From positions 4,767 to 68,766 of the forward strand of contig CAYNRU010000050.1 in NCBI GenBank assembly GCA_964399635.1: DNA of 64,000 nt. Reading direction: 5' to 3'. Positions 25,536-32,313 of this stretch are shown in pieces (position 1 is the stretch's first letter; each line of letters starts with the position of its first letter). The DNA is from UBA4615 sp964399635 (GTDB lineage Bacteria; Pseudomonadota; Gammaproteobacteria; Burkholderiales; Burkholderiaceae_E). The notes beneath the pieces are model-generated. The model made no database searches, had not been told where the DNA came from, and worked only from the letters and a program-made list of their open reading frames with translations. A program made the position numbers and the translations under genes.

Positions 25536-26271
25536 GCAGCACGTACCAGAGCCACGCCGCCAGCGTCGCCGCGGCGAGCGCGTACCACTGGAACGCATAG
25601 CCACGGTGCCGATCGACGCCGGCGCCGGGCTGCACCCAGTCGCGCGCCAGCCCGTCGTCCAGCGCCGAGGTCTGGCGCACCAGGAGCGGCTGCACCGACA
25701 ACCCCGACCAGCGCCGGTACGCATCGAACCCAAAATGCTGCCAGATCCGCATGTCGTCGGCGCCGGCGCCGGCGCCCGAGGCGGCGTCGCCGAGCACGAT
25801 CGGCTGCTGCAGGTCGGCGAGCGCGAGCCCCTCGATGCGCACCGGCCCCTCGGGCGTGCGCAGCGGCGGCAGCCGGGCCCGAGCCACCGGGTCCCGGGCG
25901 ATCCAGCCGCGCAGCACCAGCACGTGCGGCGGCGGCGCACCGTCGGCGGCCGGGCGCGCGATGCGCAGCGGCGCGAGCACGTGGAAGCCGGCCACGCCGT
26001 TGCGGGTGCGGTTGTCCAGGAAGATGGTGTGGGCCGGGTCGAAGACGCCCTGCACCGAGACGCGCCGGCCGTCGAGCTCGGCCGGCTGCAGCGGCGCCCC
26101 GTCGAGCGTCACCGGCGCCAGCGCGAGGGCCGCGTCGCGCGCCTGCTGCAGCGCGGCCTTCTCGTCGGCCCGGCGCAGCTGCCAGTTGCCGAGCGCCACG
26201 GTCAGCGCCATGACTGCCGCGGCCGCGAGCGTCGGGGCCAGTCGCCGGCGCAGGGTCTGGCGGGCGGTCAA
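25504..26271 (-). CDS. SURF1-family cytochrome oxidase assembly protein
   Basis: About 255 residues from TTG 26271. An ATG at 26211 is possible but would remove most of the first membrane span (LAPTLAAAAVMALTVALGNW), so the longer form is preferred. SURF1 features visible are GNWQLRRADEKAAL near the N-terminus, VSVQGVFDP, IFLDNRTRNGVAGFHVLAPL, VLVLRGWIARD and a C-terminal span in RGYAFQWYALAAATLAAWLW. SURF1 helps insert haem a into subunit I. It is divergent from the DUF2909 gene and convergent with the GT-C gene, so it is isolated from the cta operon 4 kb away. Confidence 0.85.
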   Translation of the reverse strand: MTARQTLRRRLAPTLAAAAVMALTVALGNWQLRRADEKAALQQARDAALALAPVTLDGAPLQPAELDGRRVSVQGVFDPAHTIFLDNRTRNGVAGFHVLAPLRIARPAADGAPPPHVLVLRGWIARDPVARARLPPLRTPEGPVRIEGLALADLQQPIVLGDAASGAGAGADDMRIWQHFGFDAYRRWSGLSVQPLLVRQTSALDDGLARDWVQPGAGVDRHRGYAFQWYALAAATLAAWLWYVLLRRGPRSPGS

Positions 26272-26310
26272 CGGGCTGACCCGGCGGGCCGGCGTGAGAT
26301 ACTCGTCTTC

Positions 26311-26523
26311 GTGAAAATCGTCATTGCCCTGGCATTCCTCGCGATCATCGGCAGCCTGGTGTCGGCGCTGTTCTTCATGATGCGCGACAAGGGCCGCACG
26401 CGGAACACCGTGCGTGCGCTCGGCGTGCGTGTCGGCCTGTCGATCGGCCTGTTCGTGTTCCTGCTCGTCGCGCACCAGCTCGGCTGGATCCAGAGCCACG
26501 GCGTGCCGATCGGCGTGCGCTGA
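26311..26523 (+). CDS. DUF2909 twin-transmembrane protein
   Basis: A 70-residue protein starting at GTG 26311. It has two membrane spans (residues about 3-23 and 44-62) joined by the basic loop MMRDKGRTRNTVRALGVR. This is the DUF2909 'twin transmembrane protein', which in Burkholderiales sits on the opposite strand between ctaE and SURF1. Here it still abuts SURF1 divergently (39 nt), but ctaE is almost 4 kb away. Its function in oxidase assembly is presumed only from context. Confidence 0.85.
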   Translation: MKIVIALAFLAIIGSLVSALFFMMRDKGRTRNTVRALGVRVGLSIGLFVFLLVAHQLGWIQSHGVPIGVR

Positions 26524-26543
26524 CGCACGCCGGCCCGGTTGCA

Positions 26544-26564
26544 GCCCGCCGATCAGCCGCGGGC
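26544..26564. terminator. Inverted repeat between DUF2909 and the aminotransferase gene
   Basis: GCCCGC (26544-26549) and GCGGGC (26559-26564) form a 6-bp stem with a 9-nt loop. It covers the aminotransferase stop codon and follows the DUF2909 stop by 20 nt. There is no T-run, so terminator function between these convergent genes is only possible. Confidence 0.3.
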
Positions 26565-27686
26565 GGCCTGCGGCTCGGGCGCAGCCTCGCGGACCGCCCC
26601 GCGCACCGCCTCTAGCACGCGCTCGACGTGGGCGGCCGACATCTGCGGACCGATGGGCAGGCTGAGCACCTGCTCGTGAATCCGCTCGCTGATCGGCAGC
26701 GACAGCCCGGCCATGTCCCGGAAGGCGCCCTGGCGGTGCGGCGCGGTGGGATAGTGGATCAGCGTGGCCACGCCGGCCGCCTCGAGCCGCCGCTGCAGGC
26801 CGTCGCGGTCGGGGTGGCGCACCACGAACAGATGCCACACCGGATCGGCCCATTCGGGCACCGCCGGCAGCACCAGCCCGCAGCCCGCAAGGCCGGCGCG
26901 ATAGGTCGCCGCGATCCGTGCGCGGCGCGCATTCCATTCGTCCAGGCGCTCGAGCTTCACGCGCAGCACGGCGGCCTGGATCGGGTCCAGCCGCGAATTG
27001 AAGCCGCGCAGCTCGTGCACGTACTTCACGCTCGAGCCGTAGTTGCGCAGCATCCGAAGGCGCTTCTCGAGGGCCGGATCGGAGGTGGTGATCGCGCCCG
27101 CGTCGCCTAGGGCGCCGAGGTTCTTGCCGGGATAGAAGCTCCATGCGACCGCGTCGCCGTGGGCGCCGATGCGCCGGCCCCGATAGCGCGCGCCCTGCGC
27201 CTGCGCGGCGTCCTCGATGACCTTCAGCCCGTGCCTGCGGGCGACCGCGATGATCGGATCGAGGTCGGCCGGCTGGCCGTACAGGTGTACCGGGATCACC
27301 GCTCGCGTGCGCGGCCCGATCGCGGCCTCGATCCGGGCGGGGTCGATGTTGAAGGTGGCCGGATCGGGCTCGACCGGCACCGGCACCGCACCGACCTGGG
27401 CGACCGCGAGCCAGGTCGCGATGTAGGTGTTGGACGGGACGATCACCTCGTCGCCGCGCCCGACACCCAATGCGACCAGCGCCAGGTGGAGCGCGTCCAG
27501 CCCGTTGCCCACGCCGATGCACGCATCGGCCTCGCAGTGCCGCGCAAAGGCCGCCTCGAAGCGCTCGACCTCGGGTCCGCCGATGTAGTGGCCCGATTGC
27601 AGCACGCCGGCCACCGCCGCGTCGATCTCGGCGCGCAGTTCGTCGTAGGCCGCGTGAAGATCCAGGAAAGGTACCGGGCCGGTCAT
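26553..27686 (-). CDS. DegT/DnrJ/EryC1 sugar aminotransferase (FdtB/QdtB-like)
   Basis: A 377-residue PLP-dependent enzyme starting at ATG 27686, which overlaps the ketoisomerase stop by four bases (ATGA). The N-terminus VPFLDLHAAYDELRAEID and the block GVGNGLDALHLALVALG are typical of sugar aminotransferases. IPVHLYGQPADLD and EDAAQAQGA bind the cofactor ring, and the Schiff-base lysine is in SFYPGKNLGALGDAGA. Coupled to an FdtA-type 3,4-ketoisomerase, it should place an amino group at C3 to give a dTDP-3-amino-3,6-dideoxyhexose (Fuc3N or Qui3N). No N-acyltransferase gene is adjacent. Confidence 0.85.
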   Translation of the reverse strand: MTGPVPFLDLHAAYDELRAEIDAAVAGVLQSGHYIGGPEVERFEAAFARHCEADACIGVGNGLDALHLALVALGVGRGDEVIVPSNTYIATWLAVAQVGAVPVPVEPDPATFNIDPARIEAAIGPRTRAVIPVHLYGQPADLDPIIAVARRHGLKVIEDAAQAQGARYRGRRIGAHGDAVAWSFYPGKNLGALGDAGAITTSDPALEKRLRMLRNYGSSVKYVHELRGFNSRLDPIQAAVLRVKLERLDEWNARRARIAATYRAGLAGCGLVLPAVPEWADPVWHLFVVRHPDRDGLQRRLEAAGVATLIHYPTAPHRQGAFRDMAGLSLPISERIHEQVLSLPIGPQMSAAHVERVLEAVRGAVREAAPEPQAARG

Positions 27687-28096
27687 CGTGAGCCCCTCGC
27701 ATAGGCCAGGAATGCGTCGTAGTCGCGCAGGTAGTCGCTCTCGTCGTAGAGCTCCGACGCCAGCACCATGCACACTGCGCCACCCGAGAAGCTGCCGAGG
27801 TCGCGCCACATGCCAGGCGGAATGTAGAGCCCACGATCAGGGCGGTCCAGCCTAAACGAGCGCCGCTCGAATCCATTGTCAACCTGCACATCGAAGGCGC
27901 CTGACATCGCAACCATCAACTGCTGCAGTCGCTTGTGCCCGTGCGCCGCGCGCACCTTTCCAGCAGGCACGTCATAAAGGTAGTACACGCGCCGGATGTC
28001 GAACGGTACGTGGATCTGAGACTCCAGCACACTGAGGCTGCCTCGCGGATCAGTGTGGCGCGGAATCTCAATGACGTGACACTCGGAAATCGGCAT
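27683..28096 (-). CDS. fdtA: FdtA/QdtA-like sugar-nucleotide 3,4-ketoisomerase
   Basis: A 137-residue cupin of the WxcM-like family (PF05523). Visible family features are IPRHTDPRGSLSVLE near the N-terminus, DIRRVYYLYDVP, the histidine-bearing RAAHGHKRLQQLMVAMSG, and GLYIPPGMWRDLGSFS. The length fits FdtA/QdtA. Such enzymes convert dTDP-4-keto-6-deoxyglucose to the 3-keto isomer before transamination. FdtA and QdtA differ in C4 stereochemistry and I cannot tell which this is. Base composition drops noticeably compared with the aminotransferase gene downstream. It starts 9 nt after the GT14-like gene. Confidence 0.8.
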   Translation of the reverse strand: MPISECHVIEIPRHTDPRGSLSVLESQIHVPFDIRRVYYLYDVPAGKVRAAHGHKRLQQLMVAMSGAFDVQVDNGFERRSFRLDRPDRGLYIPPGMWRDLGSFSGGAVCMVLASELYDESDYLRDYDAFLAYARGSR

Positions 28097-28105
28097 AGGT
28101 GTCGG

Positions 28106-30154
28106 TCAGCGAATAGTCGCTGCAAGCGGCATCACCGGCTCGAGCGCCCGGAGACGAACGGGAGACGAGGTATCTTCCGGAAACTTGCGAGCAAAGAACC
28201 GCTTGGTCGCAAGCATCGAATCAAGCTCGAGGTCGTCGATCCATTGAGGATTGCCCCGATCATTGAATGGACTGATGACGTGGTTAGATGGGCCCATTTT
28301 GAACCCGGAGTTTCCCAGCAACGTCGGAAACAAGATCTCGTCCACCAGCCGAAGATTCTGGAAGAAGGCCAGACCGCTGCTTTCCTTTGAGGCACGTACA
28401 AGGTACTCGCAGACATGACGACGCGCCCCGAACCATGTGCTGCCGACCATCGGCCTCAGGGCGGGACCGAACGGATGAGCGCCGATCCTCCCTGCAGCGA
28501 GCATCCGCGTGAGCGCCAAGCTGGCGCGACCCCCGATCGATGGGCCGCTCCGTGCCAGGCCTGACCGACGCTTGAGGATCGACAACGATTGCCGCTGAAC
28601 GAGATCGGAGTCGTCACCGAAGTACCAGCTTCGTGCACGCTGCAAGATCTTGAAGCGGAGAGTCGTCCCTGAGATGAACGTCCGATACCCGAACGTCATC
28701 AGGATGTCGTCATCGGTATCGAGCGACATCATGTCTGCATGAATTTCGGCCGGGTCGGTACGCACGAACTCTTCGAAATCGCTCAGCGGACGGATCGGAA
28801 GGCAGGTTGGGCTGAGTAGTTGAAAGTAGTCGAAATCGTAGCGCTCCAGCGCGTACTCGACCGTGCGAAAGATCGCCTCGACGAATCCCCACGTCCCCCA
28901 TCCCGTGACCTTCGGATCGGGAACGAGTATCGCGTTCTGGGCGGTGACGTTGAATTCCCGCCTCTTCGTGAAGTCGTGATGGACGACGACGGGATACGGG
29001 TTCACGGCATCGAGCAGTTGCGCGACCGTGGCCGATGGCTGCTGCGCCGACATCAAGCCAAAGACGATCGGGGTCTTGGATCTCGAGGCTGCCGACACGG
29101 TCCGATGGACACTCGTCGAGGATTTCGAGGAAGCGGTCTCGGACGTGGCGTCCGCCCGAACGCAGGATATCGCTTTGGTCACTGCAGCAAGGTCAGGCGG
29201 CATACGGACACGCGCGATGGCCCTGTGGCGTGTGTCTGCTTCCGGGTCGTCGACGAACTTACGAGCGAAGAAGCGTCCGGTCGTGAACAGGCGGTCGAGA
29301 TCGGCGGCTTCTATCCACCGCGGATTGCCGGCTTCGTTGAAGTCGTTGATCGCGTGATTGGAGGCATTTAGTTCGAAACCGGAGTTGGCAAGCAGCGTCG
29401 CAAACAGCGTTTCATCGACGACCTTCAACTCTCTGAAGAACGCCAGCGCCTGCTCGTCCTCGCTCATCTGCGCGAGGTATTCGCAGACCGACCGCCTGGC
29501 CCCGAAGAACGTGCCCCCGATCATGGGTCTCAGATTGGGGCCGAACGGGTGGGTCCCGAGCTGGCCCCCGGCAGCAAGCTTGGTAATGACAAGGCTCGCT
29601 CGCCCACCAAGTGAGGCCTTCTTGCGACTGTCTTCGTCGCGTCGCCTCAACATGGACAGCGATCGCGTCTGAACGAGGTCCGAATCGTCGCCGAAATACC
29701 AGGACCTCATCCGCCGTAGCAATCGGAAGCGCAGAGAATGACTGGGAAGGTAGGTTCGATACCCGAACGTCATCAGCGTATCGTCGTCCCGATCGACTGC
29801 GATCAGGTCGACATGGGCGTCCGCGCGGTCGGAAGTGAGAAAAGCCTCGTACTCGGCAAGCGGACGAATCGGCAGACAAGTCGGGCTGAGAAGCTGGAAA
29901 TAGTCGAAGTCGCCGTGTTTCAGCGCGTGACGGATTGTGTGGAGGATCGCTTCCGAGAACCCCCAGGTGCCCCAGCCCGTCAGCTTGGGATCAGGGATGA
30001 GCTCAATGTTTGCGGCGCTGACGCGGAAGTCGGGCTTCTTCTCGAAATCATGGTGCACAACGGCCCGATGCGGCGCCAGCAGCCCGGCGAGCTGGTCGAC
30101 GACCGCCCCGGACTGCGTCGCCGACATGATCCCGAAGACGATTCGCACAGCCAT
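28106..30154 (-). CDS. Double-domain core-2/I-branching (GT14-like) glycosyltransferase
   Basis: A 682-residue protein made of two homologous halves. Domain 1 spans residues about 3-316 and domain 2 about 361-674 (offset 357), separated by a Ser/Thr-rich linker. Each half contains the same blocks: VVHHDF, GWGTWGF, DYFQLLSPTCLPIRPL, LMTFGYRT, SWYFGDDSDLVQ, IGGRASL or LGGRASL, HPFGP.LRPM, FFGARR or WFGARR, VCEYL, LANSGF or LGNSGF, and RFFARKF. The LSPTCLPIRP and GARR..CEYL blocks resemble the Branch family (PF02485, GT14). Family members normally have one such domain. It is the first gene of a minus-strand unit with fdtA and the aminotransferase, and its GC content is visibly lower than that of neighbours. 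Confidence 0.75.
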   Translation of the reverse strand: MAVRIVFGIMSATQSGAVVDQLAGLLAPHRAVVHHDFEKKPDFRVSAANIELIPDPKLTGWGTWGFSEAILHTIRHALKHGDFDYFQLLSPTCLPIRPLAEYEAFLTSDRADAHVDLIAVDRDDDTLMTFGYRTYLPSHSLRFRLLRRMRSWYFGDDSDLVQTRSLSMLRRRDEDSRKKASLGGRASLVITKLAAGGQLGTHPFGPNLRPMIGGTFFGARRSVCEYLAQMSEDEQALAFFRELKVVDETLFATLLANSGFELNASNHAINDFNEAGNPRWIEAADLDRLFTTGRFFARKFVDDPEADTRHRAIARVRMPPDLAAVTKAISCVRADATSETASSKSSTSVHRTVSAASRSKTPIVFGLMSAQQPSATVAQLLDAVNPYPVVVHHDFTKRREFNVTAQNAILVPDPKVTGWGTWGFVEAIFRTVEYALERYDFDYFQLLSPTCLPIRPLSDFEEFVRTDPAEIHADMMSLDTDDDILMTFGYRTFISGTTLRFKILQRARSWYFGDDSDLVQRQSLSILKRRSGLARSGPSIGGRASLALTRMLAAGRIGAHPFGPALRPMVGSTWFGARRHVCEYLVRASKESSGLAFFQNLRLVDEILFPTLLGNSGFKMGPSNHVISPFNDRGNPQWIDDLELDSMLATKRFFARKFPEDTSSPVRLRALEPVMPLAATIR

Positions 30155-30214
30155 GAAGACTCGGATTCCCTCTGCAACGACCGCCGCGCCGAATGGCAGG
30201 ACACTTCAGCGCTG

Positions 30215-30220
30215 AGTATA
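30215..30220 (-). promoter_or_regulatory. Candidate -10 element for the GT14-fdtA-aminotransferase unit
   Basis: The minus strand reads CCTATACTCAG, giving TATACT about 61 nt upstream of the double GT14 start. The hexamer is identical to the one upstream of rmlB. A clear -35 box is lacking. Confidence 0.35.
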
Positions 30221-30433
30221 GGAACGGCGGGGCGCACCGGTGGGGAATAAGTCGCGCTTGCGCACGATCCAGCGGGATTCCTGCACACCACTCGCCCGAA
30301 AGTGCCGTCGGGACGGCCCGCCGGGCGCGACGGACGCACGGGGCGGACGGCGAGAACGAAAAGACTGACAACGCCCGGGCGCGAACGCACCGGTCGCGTT
30401 CAGGGCGGCCGGTCGGCCTCCCCTCGCAGGCGC

Positions 30434-31300
30434 TCAGAGCCAGTAGACGATGACGTACAGGCCCAGCCAGACCACGTCGACGAAGTGCCAGTACCAGGCC
30501 GCCCCCTCGAACGCAAAATGGTGCTCGGGCGTGAAGTGACCCTTCATGATCCGGATCAGCACCACCGTCAGCATGATCGCGCCGATGGTCACGTGAAAGC
30601 CATGGAACCCGGTCAGCAGGAAGAAGGTCGAGCCGAAGATGCCCGAGGACAGCTTCAGGTTCAGGTCGCGGTAGGCGTGCAGGTACTCGTAGCCCTGCAG
30701 CACCATGAAGATCGCACCGAGCGCGATCGTGCAGGCGAGCCAGAACTTCAGGGCGCCGCGGCGGTCGTCCTTCAGCGCATGGTGGGCGATGGTCAGCGTC
30801 ACGCCCGAGGCCAGCAGCAGGGCCGTGTTGATCGTGGGAATCGGCCAGGGGCCGATGGTCTGGAAGGCGTCGACCACGCCGGCCGGCCCGAGGTTGGGCC
30901 AGGCGGCGCTGAAGTCCGGCCACAGGAACTGCTTGTGGTCCAGGTCGCCGAGCCACGGCATCGTGATGGTCCGCGCGTAGAACAGCGTGCCGAAGAACGC
31001 CGCGAAGAACATCACCTCGGAGAAGATGAACCAGGCCATGCTCCAGCGGAACGAGGTGTCCACCCGCTCGTTGTAGCGGCCGGCCTCGGACTCGCCGGCG
31101 ACGACGCCGAACCAGCCGAGCAGCATGTAGAAGAGCACCGCGAAGCCCACCAGCAGCGCCCAGGGCCCCCACGACAGCCCGTTGACGGTACCCACGGCGC
31201 CGAACCCAGCGAAGAGCATCGAGATGGCGCCGACCATCGGCCACTGGGACGGTGCCGGCACGAAGTAGTACGGTGCCGAAGCGTGCGCGCCTGCGCTCAT
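30434..31300 (-). CDS. ctaE: Cytochrome c oxidase subunit III
   Basis: A 288-residue membrane protein with seven spans. Blocks typical of subunit III are YYFVPAPSQWPMVGAI, RWSMAWFIFSEVMFFAAFFG (with the conserved Glu), GVTLTIAHHAL, GYEYLHAYRDLNLKLSSGIF, STFFLLTGFHGFHVTIGA and HFAFEGAAWYWHFVDVVWLG. The protein ends VIVYWL. It is the last gene of the cta operon, 46 nt after the DUF2970 gene. In related genomes DUF2909 and SURF1 follow immediately; here they are displaced. Confidence 0.95.
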   Translation of the reverse strand: MSAGAHASAPYYFVPAPSQWPMVGAISMLFAGFGAVGTVNGLSWGPWALLVGFAVLFYMLLGWFGVVAGESEAGRYNERVDTSFRWSMAWFIFSEVMFFAAFFGTLFYARTITMPWLGDLDHKQFLWPDFSAAWPNLGPAGVVDAFQTIGPWPIPTINTALLLASGVTLTIAHHALKDDRRGALKFWLACTIALGAIFMVLQGYEYLHAYRDLNLKLSSGIFGSTFFLLTGFHGFHVTIGAIMLTVVLIRIMKGHFTPEHHFAFEGAAWYWHFVDVVWLGLYVIVYWL

Positions 31301-31346
31301 TGTGGATTCTCCCTGACGATTCCGTATGGTTCCGGTCGGGCGACGG

Positions 31347-31553
31347 TCAACGGACCACCAGCCTGACGATCGTGATCAGCGTGGCCACGAAGGCCGCCGC
31401 CAGCGCGATGCCGACACCGATCACCACGATCGGGTTCAGGCTCGACATGTCTTTCTCGTGCGCCCGGCTGCCGCGCACCCCGAAGAACGAGGAGGCCACG
31501 GCCTTGACCGTGTCCAGAAGCGTGGCCTTGCGGGCCGGACCTGGGGGCGCCAC
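31347..31553 (-). CDS. DUF2970 small membrane protein
   Basis: A 68-residue protein with a soluble N-terminus (LDTVKAVASSFFGVRG) and one C-terminal membrane span (NPIVVIGVGIALAAAFVATL). Its size, the TVKAVASSFFGVR block and its position between ctaG and ctaE identify it as the DUF2970 protein found in betaproteobacterial oxidase operons. The role is unknown beyond this association. It lies 6 nt after the ctaG stop. Confidence 0.85.
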   Translation of the reverse strand: MAPPGPARKATLLDTVKAVASSFFGVRGSRAHEKDMSSLNPIVVIGVGIALAAAFVATLITIVRLVVR

Positions 31554-31559
31554 GCCGCA

Positions 31560-32153
31560 TCATCCGCCGCGCTCGTCGCGCGCGGCGCCGAGTTGCGACT
31601 GGGCGCCCGCGCCCAGCTCGAAGAAGGTGTAGGACAGCGTGATCGTCGTGACGTCCCGCGGAAGCATCGGGTCGACGACAAACACCACCGGGAAGCGCCG
31701 GGTCTCGTTGGGACCGAGCGCCTGCTGCTTGAAGCAGAAGCACTCGAGCTTGCGGAAGTACTGGGCGGACACCTGCGGCGCGTAGCTCGGGATCGCCTGG
31801 CCGGTGGTGTCGCGCTGCTGCGTGTTCACCAGCTCGTAGCCGATGGTCACCAACTCGCCCGGATGGACCTCGACCGAGCGCTTCTCCGGGCGGAACCGCC
31901 ACGGACCGTGGTGGTTGGCATCGAACTCGACCGTCACCTTGCGCGAGGTGTCGACCTGGGTGTTCCGGGCGAACGCCTGCGCGCTGTGGTCGGCCTTGGT
32001 CAGGAAGTTGACGCCCGTGACCTCGCAGATCTTCTTGTAGATCGGGACCATCGCGAAGCCGAACCCGAACATCAGCCCGGCCAGGAGCACGAGCTTGCCC
32101 AGCGTGTGCCGGTTGAAGCGGGCGCGGTCCGCGCCCGGCTGCCCGCCGCTCAT
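31560..32153 (-). CDS. ctaG: Cytochrome c oxidase copper-chaperone CtaG (Cox11)
   Basis: A 197-residue protein with an N-terminal anchor (KLVLLAGLMFGFGFAMVPIY) and a periplasmic copper-binding domain. The CuB-delivery cysteines are in ECFCFKQQALGPNE. Other conserved blocks are YKKICEVTGVNF, SVEVHPGELVTIGYEL and VDPMLPRDVTTITLSYTFFE. It starts at ATG 32153, which overlaps the preceding small gene's stop by four bases. It inserts copper into subunit I, encoded upstream in the same operon. Confidence 0.95.
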   Translation of the reverse strand: MSGGQPGADRARFNRHTLGKLVLLAGLMFGFGFAMVPIYKKICEVTGVNFLTKADHSAQAFARNTQVDTSRKVTVEFDANHHGPWRFRPEKRSVEVHPGELVTIGYELVNTQQRDTTGQAIPSYAPQVSAQYFRKLECFCFKQQALGPNETRRFPVVFVVDPMLPRDVTTITLSYTFFELGAGAQSQLGAARDERGG

Positions 32154-32272
32154 CCGAAGAACACCCGGTTGGCGATCACCCCGGCGAAGAACACCGCGGC
32201 GATCGAGAGCAGAACGAGCGCCGTCCGGATGTTGGAGCGCCGGTGGGGCGTCGTGGGCCGTTGCTCGGACAT
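32150..32272 (-). CDS. Cytochrome oxidase small assembly protein
   Basis: A 40-residue frame starting at ATG 32272 (an ATG at 32290 would add six residues). A basic, Pro/Arg-rich N-terminus is followed by one membrane span (IRTALVLLSIAAVFFAGVIA) and the ending NRVFFG. Small proteins of this shape occur between ctaD and ctaG in Burkholderiales and are annotated as oxidase small assembly proteins. Its stop overlaps the ctaG start (ATGA), which supports it being translated. Confidence 0.75.
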   Translation of the reverse strand: MSEQRPTTPHRRSNIRTALVLLSIAAVFFAGVIANRVFFG

Positions 32273-32313
32273 GGCAGCCTGCGGGGTCATCGGAAGCAGC
32301 GTCGCCGTCGGGC

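Noticed and set aside
25504..27912. An 802-codon open frame on the minus strand
   Set aside because: It spans SURF1 in its correct frame but continues through the DUF2909 and aminotransferase genes in the wrong frame. Only the final part, from about 26271, has SURF1 features; the rest is a high-GC shadow.
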